Below are positions 46,501 to 57,836 of a stretch of DNA of 64,000 nt, in pieces. Location: contig AP031352.1 in NCBI GenBank assembly GCA_037833965.1, positions 23,354,501-23,418,500 of the forward strand, read 5' to 3'. Source of the DNA: Marchantia polymorpha subsp. ruderalis. Taxonomy: Eukaryota > Streptophyta > Marchantiopsida > Marchantiales > Marchantiaceae. Each line of letters begins with the position of its first letter. Position 1 is the stretch's first letter. The notes beneath the pieces were generated by a model that saw only the letters and a program-made list of their open reading frames with translations, had not been told where the DNA came from and did not search any database. A program made the translations under genes and the position numbers.

Positions 46501-49500
46501 AAAGTTTATACTCATGTTGATGTGACATCTTGAAGAGTGTAACATGTAGTGCAACCACTCTCAAATGTTCATCTATTACAGCCATTTGCTAATTCGACGC
46601 TGTGAAAGATTGAAGTAGTTTGTCGTTCTTTAATTTTCTTCAATTATCAGTTGTCTTTAGCGAAAGAAAGAAGCATCCAATCTTGTGCTTCAATGTAACA
46701 CACATTACTTGCAATTGTGTTTATCTTTTCAAATCGGTAGTTTTTTGCACCGACATACACCAGAATTTTTATAATTCACAATGTGATAATTCTTCAATTT
46801 CAAAAGACAATTGACTCTTCAAGCAATGGCTCAAAGCTCGGATTTTGTTTAACAGTGCCATTCATTTTGTGCAAATCCATATCCTTATATATTGCCTCGT
46901 TTTCATTCCTCATCCATTCATCTCCTTCATAGAGCAAGCGATACTAGAGCATAAAACAAATGAACTAGTCTCTCACTCAAATTTAAGATTAGTTGTCTTC
47001 AAAATTTGAACTAGGCATATTAGACATTCATCTTTAAAATTACTAATTTATAGAGTTTTGATCATTGACCGTACACAAGTGTGAGAGCTAAGAATTTAAA
47101 TTATTTGTCATTGAATTGTGTTTTACTACATATCACTAAATATAATGCTAACCAAAGCTTGAAAAGTACTCCATCAATTTGATCTGATTGGTACTTCTAT
47201 GAAGCATTGAAAATAAAATTTTCTGTAGTGTTGGAAATTCTAAGTTAAAAAATTTACTATTATACAAGCAGTTTGGTTTGGCTGCACAATATATTCTTGC
47301 TTTTGTGATGTGATATGAGAAATATGACATGTACAACTTTTTTATGAAAAATAATTTCTCTTCATATATACACATAAATTTTGGATTAATGAAAAAATAT
47401 TCACAAAGTTTTGAACATTATGTACAAACAAAAATCTATTTCTCAATAAAAAGGATGGCCATGAAATATGTAATGGCAAGATAAAATAAATGTAAGATGA
47501 AAATCAATAACAACACATGATAAAGTTTGAAAAAATTACATAAAAAGTTTATTTTACTTTGTATCAACATAACATAAAAAAAAGTAGTTTCATGATCATT
47601 TAAACAATTCCAAGGTGAAAAATAATTGTTAATTTTTTAATTGATTTTCAATAGATTTTCAACCAAGGTTAAGTTTTTGCGAACTACAAGCCATATGTTT
47701 TTATATATCATATGTGTATAAATAATATTTTTTCAGATTTTATCTTCTATAATAAAAACATAAAAAATTGGAAAATAGGTCACAAAATGTAAGAACAAAA
47801 CATTAAGAAGATGACATTGTTATTACAAGATGTAATTTTTAAATTCATTAAATTCTAAAAATTTTGAAGCCTAAAAAATTAACCTATAATATTTATTTTT
47901 GAATGTAATCTCTTATATTTAAATTATGATTTATATTTGATAGCATAAAAATCTGAATATTTTGCATCGAAAACTTGATGTAACTGTACTTTTTTAAAAT
48001 TATGATTATGAACGAAAAATTATAATTGTCATTTTGAGTTATAACTCTTTCTTTTCAAACATCTAAATATAAATATGTGATAGTTTCTATAAATCATGCA
48101 TGCAATGATTGTGTTTTGATAATTTTACAATTTGTACTATGTTTATTGAAATTCAATTTTAAAGTGAAAATTGTTGAAAATTGTGTTCTAAATTTTTTTT
48201 CTTATGCTATTGAAATCTAAAAATAAAATATTTGAAAGAAAATATTTCAAATTTTATGTATATTTTTTATATGAATATTAATAAAATATTTTTTATTTTA
48301 TTCGTAATACTTGTAGGAAAAAATTAGAACATGAAGATCCTGTAAATGAAGTTTAAACCATCATGTCGGATTGATGTATCATTTGTTCTAATTCAACCAT
48401 GATGTGGTATGTAATATATGCAAGGGAATGTTAAAACGACCAATCTAATGTTAAAATAACCACATATGTAATTTTTAAAAATACAAAAACAAGTATCATC
48501 TCCTGACGTGTTTTTGTTACACATTGGTACATATATGCAGAAAACACAATCAAACATGATACTCCTAAGTACACAATTCAAGAACAATGACTAATAACTA
48601 TTGACTGCAACTATTGCAAAGATTCATGTGAGAAACAATACGTTGAGCACATGTTCGTGCATTGTGTACCGATCGCAAAGTTGACACTTGTGCACTTGTG
48701 AAGCGCTGCCTAAAGCCTGAGATTGAGCACATGATACTACTTGAACAATTTCAAAATTTTTTAACAATTTGTGTGTGGTAGTTTTAACATTACCATGTAT
48801 GTATATATATATATACATACAAGCAAGAAATAATATACCACTGTTACCAATCTCAAACTCATTTAGTGTTATTAAATAAATTGATATACAATTTTTTAGT
48901 TTTCTTGAAATATTAGGACTTGTTTACATAGTTTATTTAGACAATATGCATATTCTTGAATTAATGATGCATCATGATTCTTTCTTGATGAGTCACATAA
49001 TCTACCATAAATGTTTATTTTATTTGTTGCAACCATCTACATGTCATTTGTCAATGTGTAATCTACCTTAGATGCAGCAAGTTTCATGTTTATATTCAGA
49101 GTAGAGTATAGCTACTCATGATGTAGATTGTTTATGATGTTTGCTCTAGCACGAGAAGGTAGATATGCCCTTGCAATCGGGTAGAGCAAAAATACTGTTG
49201 TTTGAGGAAGATTGGACTTCTACACAAAACTTTATATCTAAAATAATACTAGTAACACAAGCATATACAAGTATCTCCTATGAACCCAAATTATGAAAAT
49301 TTAGCAACAATAAGTAAGTTATGAATATAAACATCAACAACTTAATAGAAATTGCTCTCAAGCCCGCTAATGAAACAATATATGATACCATACTCTATAT
49401 TTTTTCTATATAATCTATTTAATGACCATAAAATACCATTGCTCTACATATATCACTAGATGAACTATCCACATTCAACTAATAATAGGGTGATGATTTC

Positions 49501-49900
49501 AAACTGATTTTCTGTTCGAACAAGTTTTACTTAGATAGTTCATATATCTTAAGTAAACTAGAGTATATTTCTCATTGTGATGCTATTCATCACTTGCCAC
49601 ATCTTCCATATTGGTTTCTCCCATATACTTTCAGAATCTTGTCATCCTTTTTATATATTTATTCAATCAGGGTAAGTGGAAGTAAATCTATTCCCCTTTT
49701 TGCTGAATGGAAAATTTACTCAGCGCAGTTCAAGATAGGCAGTCGACATCTAGAAAGGGAAGCAAGTACAATATTTCACCCACAATTCGTACTGCGAGAA
49801 TTCTATAGAAGCTCGTGAAGTCGCACGCGTGGACAGAGTTGTAGGAAAGGAGGTTGCAGAAAGCGAGGGCCCATAGATTCAAAGAGAAGCAAACATCCAA
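43561..49900. other. AT-rich desert with possible degenerate coding traces
   Basis: This is mostly very AT-rich. Between about 44750 and 46900 composition is a little less extreme and some frames have protein-like texture (for example minus strand 44928-45281), but stops and shifts are frequent and I cannot name a family. A 26-base TA-rich palindrome lies at about 48795-48821. Best read as decayed mobile DNA. Confidence 0.5.
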
Positions 49901-52900
49901 ATCGGCCCGTCCACCACATCACGTTCCGGATAACCGAGGGAGCTCGCGAATCGGTAAAGATCGAGGGATGTAGTTAGTACTCATCTCCTCACTGTACCAT
50001 GCACTGTCCTTAGCCCGGACCATGCTGGATCGTACCACGTATGACGTGCTCCACATGAGTACGTCGTTCCGCAGTACGGCGACCTCCTCCAGCAGCAGCT
50101 GCAGCTCAGTCCATGAGCTTCCAAGAGCTTCTGATCTCTCCTCTCCAGCTGCTGCCTAGAGGATGACCACCTCGAGGGCTACGGAGAGGGGATGCTCGCT
50201 TGATTCCATCCCCTCTCCGGCTGGCTGCTCCACGCAACCAGCGAGAATTATTATTATTAAATTTGATTAAAAGTTGACATTGTTTTGTTACTTGTGTTAA
50301 TATAGAAGAAATAAAAATGGCTCTACTGCGCACGGTGGGATTTGTCCGACGGCAATTGCAATTGCATGACGCTATGCGCTTCTGATTTGACGGAGCCTGC
50401 AGAGATTTCGCTTCACCATGAAACCCACCGGAGTGCCGCCAAGGCGACAGAGAAATTCGTCGTTTCGGACATCTGGTGAAACTTGCAGAGACTTCTCCGA
50501 AAAGTCGGAAGATCTGCAAGCGCATAGTGAAAATCATGAAGCTTGAGGCTACAGTTCAGAGCATCGCTGTGCGCAGTGTGAGCGGGGCGTGGTCGAGCTC
50601 GTTCCTGTGTTTTGTACTGTACCGGTGGTCTTTACCGGAGAACATAAATGCCTATCATTTGTCCAACGAGGCCAATGATAAGAAAATGGCACTATTTTCC
50701 GAAGTACCAATGAGGTGCGCATACGAGAAAGTACCTTTTTGTTGAGGGGGTGGGCTGTGTTGGGCTACTGGCCCTTCCGTGTACGCCTGCCCGATGAATG
50801 CGATATTCTCTGCGACGGTGTTTAACATTCTCCTCATTCATTCAAGTGCAGAAAAGTAGAATCCGAGCTTTACCTGTGTACATGGTGTGGAGCAGGATGT
50901 TCAAGTACTGTCGATAAACCATCAATGTGTAAGAACACAGTTGTGAAGACGAGGGCTATTGCGAAGTATCCCAGCTTACCAGCTGGATGCACTACTAGCA
51001 ATGAGCCTATGGGCTTCTCTGAAGAACGATACTGTTCCGACTCGGTGAATCTTAGAAGACTTTTGCAGTCCAAGTTTGAGCTTCACAGTGGTGAATCTAC
51101 GAACTTCACATTGTCCTGAATCCAGGCTTGCTTCCGAGTTTACTGCTCGATGACCATGTGAGACTTGAGACCGTAATATAATTTGCATACTACAGTATGG
51201 TCTCCGTGTGTCGGTTGCACTCTTGTAGCTTCCTTGTGTGAATGAAGCTAGCCGTGTTGGAAGGCCGTGCTTCAGTTCGCCACAGGTCCTTCGCCATGCA
51301 GGTCCTTGTGCTCCCACAAAGAGATTTCCGGTGAATTGCTCCTCCAGCTTTTTTAGTTGCGTCTGCTAACACTTACGAAAACGTGTCGAAATGTATGCCG
51401 ACGGGTGGAAAAGCCCAGGCGGCTGAAAAAGCCAACAATAATAGAAAAGGAAAGTGAAGGGTGCCATGCAACGAAAGATGTAGGTTTCTACAATCAGTCT
51501 ACTACTTTGTTCTGAAAGTAGATTGGGCAGTCATGAGTCTATGATGATTCAGTACTTGTGTGTCCATTCAGCTCGTTCGAGATCACGCTCGACGAAAAAC
51601 GAGATCACACATCGATGGCAGGCGAAGAACTAGCAACACATTGAGAATATCCCTTCTTCGAAGAGTGGACTTTCATGGAAGACTTGGGAGCCAGACAACC
51701 GAGAGATGTGAGCTGCAAGAAAACCTCCTCGATATTATTGTTCCCCTCGGAGGATCTGCTATGGCTTAATTTAGAAACCTTAGGACAGTTCAGACATTCT
51801 TGATTGGAAAGGTAGAGCCAACGAGGAACATTTTGCTGAAACTGCTTGATTTTGATGCTGCTAATGTCACTGGACAAAGAAGTCAAGTTATAATGCGTAT
51901 CATATTGAATATCATAATCTCAAAAATCACATAAAGACGATATTATACTACAAAAGTCTTCTGGTTAACATTTGAAGTTGTAGATTTGGTGTTCACTGTG
52001 GCCAGCTCACTCGGTTCAAAATATTCAACCATACGACTTGATTCATATGATTGAACAGATGTCATACTCGCATCAGCCAGCAAGGGCAATCAGTTAACAC
52101 CTCCTACGCCATAATATTTTGACCTTAGAAACCTTGTATCCAATAGCTGCTAGATTCGGATCGTCTGATGAGCTGGTTGTTAATTGGTCGTTAACAGCTC
52201 AATCACAATAGATAGGTCTGGCATAATTGCCTGTAAAGGTTTTACTGCGGGGCCCGATGCCTCGCTACGAATGCCTCCCACATCTGCACTTAAGCCTTGA
52301 CAAATTCGGGACAGTTCGAAATGTCATTCCTACTGTGGCACTCAATCACACAAATCCTTTCCTCTAGATTCCTTGTTCACTTTTTGTAGCAAAGAATAAA
52401 CCAACCACGACAAAAACAGAGACTCATCACCTGCAACATGTTTAATCTCGAAATCCTGACGAGATGATCCAGAACTTATTTAAATGATTGACATGAACTT
52501 GACTATCCCCATCGAGGCGATATTTAAGTCCACTCCAATGATGAAGACACACATAGAGAGGTTTCAATATGACTTTTTGGAACACCACTAACTTGCATTA
52601 TTCTCCAAACCCTCCACCACCTCGGCAAGTTGGGTCTACCTTCATAACATGAGGAGCAACAACGTAAAGACGTGACTTGTGGAGGTTTGGGGTCCGCTGT
52701 GAAATAAAAATAGGCCGAGGTTTGCGGTTCAAGGATCCTGATCACAAGACGCATGAAAGGAGGAACAAGGGCACTTCACGAGCACAGAGCATATGGCAGA
52801 ATACGCGGCAGAAAATGCACTACGAAAATACGGTGGATTGACGTATTTGTTTTGGTCACAGCTTCACAGGAAGCAATCACATGCATACGCTGACACACGA

Positions 52901-54500
52901 ACCACCCTGTAGACAGGAACAAGGTGCATCAAGTACCATGGGCATGATTGAGCTCTTATGGCTGGGCTTGGACTTTGAACGGAGATGACCAGAGTCTCCT
53001 CTAAGACATTTGTCCATATGTAAGGAGCACTTTTTCCATTTTGTCCACGTGCATTAATGTCCATATTGCCATTTTTTAACCTGTTGAACAACCTTCACGA
53101 ATGCCCAAAGCTTTTAGTTCTCATAAACCCGGCATATGGCATGTGACAGGAATTGGAACCCAACCACCAGCAGTTTGGCTTAAAATTAAATAACCAAAAA
53201 CATATATTCTCTTTCGTTTACTTTGTCTTTACGTAGTCTCCGCAACTACGTTACCTGGATACATGGCCTGCTGGGAAGAGATGGAGCTTGTGGAGACTAG
53301 CTCACGTACAGTCGCCATACTGGGTTGTAGAAGAAGGAGGTTTAGTTTCGTCCACGTGTTCAAGCTCCGATTGTGGGCCAGCATGGAAGTACGACAAAGT
53401 TGACGATGGGCGAAGAAAAAGGTAAAACGCGCATGAGACCAAGTAGGGGAGAACTCACAGCAAAGCGAGCTTGGAGGGTTTGCTGAAACTCGCAGATTTA
53501 CGCAAGAGAATGAACGCGGTCTTCTCCCAATCGGCGATTGCCACGGGGGGATCGCAGAAGTGAGCTGGAAGGAAAGGAATCTGCTAAACAGCGACAACCT
53601 CTTGCTCCGAAAATAAAAGATTCAAGAAACGAGGTGCGTTTCCGCCCTCAGGGCATACCTGTTGTGGTCTGTGAAATGCTCTGGAATCCAAACCGGCAAG
53701 TCAGGGGAAAATCGTGAGAAAGTGAAATGCGTTTAGGTCCTAGTGCATGGGGCTCTTCCAGCGAGAAGATTCCGATCTTGCCCCAAACATGTGTTTCTCG
53801 GAAACGATGCCTGGAAGCAGCTCTTGGGGAAAGGGAGCATGTCATATTGAGGAAAGGAAAGGAAAGGAAAAGAAGAAAAAAGGTGCAGGCGTATATGCCC
53901 TGCTTGTGTGTTACTGGAGGTCATCAGCGAGCGACCGGAAAGGACAATCCTTGTTAATTCTTTTCCTCCGTAATTTTCTTTCCCCAGTACAGTACAATGG
54001 TGCGGCCGAGGGAGGGTAAAATCGACAGATGGGGCGGGTGGTGGAAAATCCCCAATGAAAGAAAATTTTTGCAAAGGACGTCTACATCGAACCAGCTATA
54101 AACCGAACGGAAATCCAGCAGCACCAGCAGGGCAGCCAGCTTGCTGGCTTGACCAAGTACAGGGAGAGAAAGGGCAGCGAAGGAAACTGCAACGTGTGCG
54201 ATTGTGAACTCGCTCCTCGACCTCCTCGGTCCGCGACAGCAAGAAATACAAGAAGGAATATCACAAGGCTTTCCCAGAAAGAAATCACTGTAAAGGTCGT
54301 TTGATCGAAACGACCATGTCAGAGACCGAGCAAGAGGAGCCGAAGGAATGGAAAGGAATGGAATGGAAAGGGAAGGAAAGGAATAGAGAAGAAATGAAAT
54401 GAAATGAAATCCCCTCGTGTGTGGTCTCGAAGCGATTTCGTACACCGAAAGTCAAACGGACTCCGTGTTTTCGTGCGTAGAGCGACACAAACCCTGCGCA
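49901..54500. other. Intergenic, no gene recognised
   Basis: Composition is moderate. Short frames on both strands lack convincing family matches. Purine-rich simple sequence appears at about 53850-53880 (GGAAA units) and 54343-54410. No RNA gene or intact mobile element was recognised. Confidence 0.5.
54343..54410 (+). repeat. GGAAT/GAAAT purine-rich simple repeat
   Basis: Repeated GGAATGGAAA-type pentamer and decamer units grade into GAAAT units. The strand is almost entirely A, G and T. Confidence 0.75.
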
Positions 54501-56460
54501 GGAACGTGTAGTCGCACTGTAAAATACAATTAGCGAGCGAGCGGGCGGAGCGACAAAGCGTAGCCCAGGAAATTCTGCGAGCGTGAGTTGGCCGAGTCGG
54601 AGTCATGCGGTGCTCATGCGGTCGGGCCTCCTTCCCTCCATAGCTCCATCGCTGCCTTCCTCAGAGTGCGGACGACGACGAGCGGCGTCTCGACCCAAAG
54701 CTCGGAGGAAATCGTCAGCGGCCCCGCTATTAGGCCGCCGGAGTCCCAGGGCGACGGCGTCGCGTCCTCCCTCCGCGACCCTCGCACGCCCCCGTCGCGG
54801 GCCGCGCCGCGCAAACCTAACCGTGTGGCGCCCGAATTGCCGTTGTGACTGGCAGTTTACTGCTGGTGGCGTCGGTAAACCGGAAGGGACCGAATCGGGC
54901 AGGACGATGCGAGACAGCTGGCCAGTCGAACAACCGCCTACGCGCTGGTCCGTCACGGTCTTCGCGCTCGCCTCCCCGGTCCCGGTCAAGGTCTCGCTGT
55001 CGCGACCGTCGCTGCCGCGAGCCCTTCGCTGGGTCCCGGATGGCGACAGCACGGGGAGGGGCCATCGGCGAGCGGCGAGCGGCGAACGCGTCCCCGGAAG
55101 TCGTGAAGGAGAGCGAGGTCGGAGAAGAAAGAAAAGGGGGAGGCCGGGGGCGGGGCAGAAGAAGACAAAGAAGAGGAGCGGTAGCAGGAGGAGGCGGAGT
55201 CGCAGTAGAAGCATCTGAGCGAGCGAGTGAGCGAGCGCTCACTGTGTCGCTCGGCCCTGCGCTGGGGCAGGCGGGCGGACGGGCGGGCAGGCAGGGCAGG
55301 CGGGGGGTGGTAGAAATTAGAAAGGGGAGGTGAAGAAGGGGGCAGGGACGGGAAGGGAGCTTTGTCTCCCACTGCTGGCTGCTGCTGCTGCCTCCTCTTC
55401 CTCCTCCTCCTCTGCTGCTCTTCCGAGCTCGCTCTTGAGCGCTCTTCTCTTTTTTTTCCTCTCTGGCTCGCTCGTTCGCTCGCTCTGATTCTGACGGACT
55501 GTCTGTCAATCACGTGCGGAGGACGAGGAGCAGAGCAGGCAGGCAGGACAAGGCAGGCAGGCAGAAGCGGAGAGAAGCGAAGCGAAGCGAGCGTAGAGGG
55601 ACCGACCCGGAGTAACTAAATACAGTACGGTGTGCAATTATAGTTCGGATGGCCGCGGTGTAGCTTTGCATAAGAGAACAAGCGAAAACCAGAACAAAAC
55701 ATATCCATCGCCATTTCCATCTCTATCCCTCTCTCTCTCTCTCTCTCTCTTCTCTCTTGAGTCTGCTGTCTCTCTGTCCGTCTATCTGTCTGTCTGCGTC
55801 TTGAATCAGTCGCCTTGCTCCCTGTTGGCGAGGCGACGAGGCGACGAGGAGGAGGTTGGCGAGGTGGGCGAGAAAGAGCGAGCGAGCGAGGGCGAGTGCG
55901 AGAGAGGGTTGGTTGGCCTTCTCTCGACGATAGGTAGATAGGTTTAATCGGCTGGCGGGCAAAGCGTGCGTTAGAGGCTGGTGCTGCTGCTTTGGGTGGC
56001 TCGGGCGAGGACGCGAGAGTTCGTTTGACCTCGGTCTGAGTAATGTGGCTGCCGTGTGCTCGTGCGCCGCCGATGCCGGTTTAGAAATAACATCCCCTGT
56101 GACGCGAATTGAGGTGGGAACGAGTTCGAATCACAGGGTAGAAGAGCAATCTGCCACCGCGGGAAGGTGAATTTGGCCGCGGGAAGGTCATTCGGGCTCC
56201 AGGACGAGCCGGGATTGAAGATTTGGAAGATTGGAAGATTGGGTGAATATATGATTGCGTGCAGTAGAGGCGCAGGACGGAGAGGGTGCTGGGAACGCAC
56301 CGACTCGGCGATCTCCGGTGCTTCGCTGGGTGCTCTGCCCTCGGTGGTGGTGGAAGAGGCGGATAAGAATAAGCTTGCGCACGAGCTCTCGAAGCGCGTT
56401 CCGTCGCCGGTCGGCAATTGCAGCATTTGGGCGTCCCTGTTGGAGCGATTGTGGGAGGCA
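54501..56460 (+). promoter_or_regulatory. GC-rich upstream flank / 5' UTR of the GATL gene
   Basis: This very GC-rich island holds Arg/Ser-rich pseudo-frames on both strands, a G-rich quadruplex-capable stretch at about 55264-55310, and a 22-base CT run at 55729-55750 followed by CTGT-rich sequence, all typical of a plant leader. An in-frame ATG at 56251 could extend the GATL protein by 70 residues, but that extension has no signal-peptide character. I treat it as leader. Confidence 0.55.
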
Positions 56461-57606
56461 ATGATGTGGTCGTTGAAAGTCTGGTGTATTTCCACCATAT
56501 TTGCCACCGCGGCCGTGATGTTTCCGTCTGGGATAGGGGCCGGGAGGTCGCCGCTGATCACCATGCCAGTATCTCGAGCGTACCCCGTGGGCGGTTCCGA
56601 ACCGCCGTCGTCATTCTTCGAGGCGGGCGAGGCGGGCGTCGAATTGTCGGCCCTGCCGGCATTCCGCGAAGCTCCGGCATACCGCAACGGGCGAGAATGC
56701 GCATCCTCCGGGAGGCGCAATCACTCGGAGTCGGTGTGCGACGAGAATGCGGTGCACGTGACGATGACGCTCGACGCATTCTACTTGCGGGGCTCGATGG
56801 CGGCCATCTTCTCGATCCTGAAGCACTCGGAGTGCCCGGAGAACGTCATATTCCACTTTCTTGTGTCGTACCGGGATGCCGAGCTCGAGTCTCTCGTGCA
56901 TTCCACGTTTCCGTTTTTGAGGTTTAAATTGTACCACTTCGACGAAACCAAGGTCAAGGGGCGGATTTCTTCTTCCGTGAGGAGCGCGCTGGAACAGCCC
57001 CTGAACTACGCTCGCAACTACTTGGCGGACCTGCTGGAGCCGTGCGTCAAGAGAGTCATCTATCTGGATTCGGATTTGGTCGTGGTGGACGACATCGCCA
57101 AGCTCTGGAGCATCAGCCTGGGCGAGCACTCGGTCGGAGCTCCCGTGTACTGCCACGCCAATTTCACCAAGTACTTCACCACGGCCTTCTGGTCAGACCC
57201 GGCGCTGGCGTCAACGTTCGACGGCAGGAGCCCGTGCTACTTCAACACGGGGGTCATGGTCATGGATCTGGTGAAGTGGCGCAGGCACAAGTACACGCAG
57301 ATCATCGAGGCGTGGATGGAGATTCAGAAGGAGCAGAAGCGGATTTACGAGCTCGGGTCGCTTCCGCCTTTCTTGCTGGTCTTCGCCGGGGCCGTGCAAC
57401 CGATCGAGCACAGATGGAACCAGCACGGCCTCGGAGGCGACAATTTGCACGGGCGGTGCCGGCCTTTGCACCCGGGCCCCGTGAGCTTGTTGCACTGGAG
57501 CGGCAAGGGCAAGCCGTGGTTGCGGCTCGACTCTCGGACGCCGTGCCCTCTCGACAGTTTGTGGGCGCCCTACGATCTTTTTTTCTCGTCGATTGCTTTC
57601 TCATAG
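56461..57606 (+). CDS. Galacturonosyltransferase-like (GATL) family 8 glycosyltransferase
   Basis: This intronless 381-residue Golgi or secretory-pathway enzyme is predicted to transfer a sugar from a UDP-sugar donor during pectin or other wall polysaccharide synthesis. GATL relatives in Arabidopsis affect pectin and xylan; the exact substrate is unknown. A hydrophobic N-terminus (about residues 1-25) acts as signal peptide or anchor, followed by a variable stem. The GT8 domain runs from about residue 98 to the end. It has the metal- and UDP-binding DSD in [11 protein letters not shown] (D203-D205), [12 protein letters not shown] (259-270), [12 protein letters not shown] (317-328) and HWSGKGKPW (345-353). 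The length fits GATL proteins, which lack the long stem of GAUTs. I chose the ATG at 56461 because it gives a proper hydrophobic start. Confidence 0.95.
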   Translation: MMWSLKVWCISTIFATAAVMFPSGIGAGRSPLITMPVSRAYPVGGSEPPSSFFEAGEAGVELSALPAFREAPAYRNGRECASSGRRNHSESVCDENAVHVTMTLDAFYLRGSMAAIFSILKHSECPENVIFHFLVSYRDAELESLVHSTFPFLRFKLYHFDETKVKGRISSSVRSALEQPLNYARNYLADLLEPCVKRVIYLDSDLVVVDDIAKLWSISLGEHSVGAPVYCHANFTKYFTTAFWSDPALASTFDGRSPCYFNTGVMVMDLVKWRRHKYTQIIEAWMEIQKEQKRIYELGSLPPFLLVFAGAVQPIEHRWNQHGLGGDNLHGRCRPLHPGPVSLLHWSGKGKPWLRLDSRTPCPLDSLWAPYDLFFSSIAFS

Positions 57607-57830
57607 AGTGCGGTTGCGGTTTTGGTGGCGGTGGTGATGGTGGTGGTGGTGGTGTGCGGGAGCCAGGCGCCGCGGTGTTACCTCTTTCTCTCTCTCTTCC
57701 CTCTGTACAGATTATTTGCGGTTGCTCGACGTAATGAAGAAGAAGAAACAACAACAACAACAACAAGTACGCAGCAGAGACCAGCCAGCCAGATTCTTGC
57801 TGGGGCGATAATTATTTTTTTCATCAAACC

Positions 57831-57836
57831 AATAAA
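57831..57836 (+). terminator. Possible poly(A) signal of the GATL gene
   Basis: AATAAA lies 225 bp after the GATL stop codon, following a T-rich stretch and a (CAA)n run at about 57748-57766. It is a plausible 3' end, not proven. Confidence 0.4.

Noticed and set aside
51560..51900. Frame with a faint resemblance to the NB-ARC/LRR junction of plant resistance proteins
   Set aside because: Only scattered Leu/Arg words agree; there is no P-loop, GLPL or regular LRR nearby, and the frame breaks repeatedly.
54583..55513. Several 130-230 codon frames on both strands upstream of GATL, some Arg/Ser-rich like splicing factors
   Set aside because: All come from GC-rich simple sequence, overlap each other on both strands, and show no domain. 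They are explained by composition.
56115..56145. GAGTTCGAATC string resembling a tRNA T loop
   Set aside because: The flanking bases do not pair as a T stem and no A box lies at the right distance.
56251..56460. Upstream in-frame ATG extending GATL by 70 residues
   Set aside because: The extension has no resemblance to family N-termini and would bury the hydrophobic start that begins at 56461. It cannot be excluded without transcript data.
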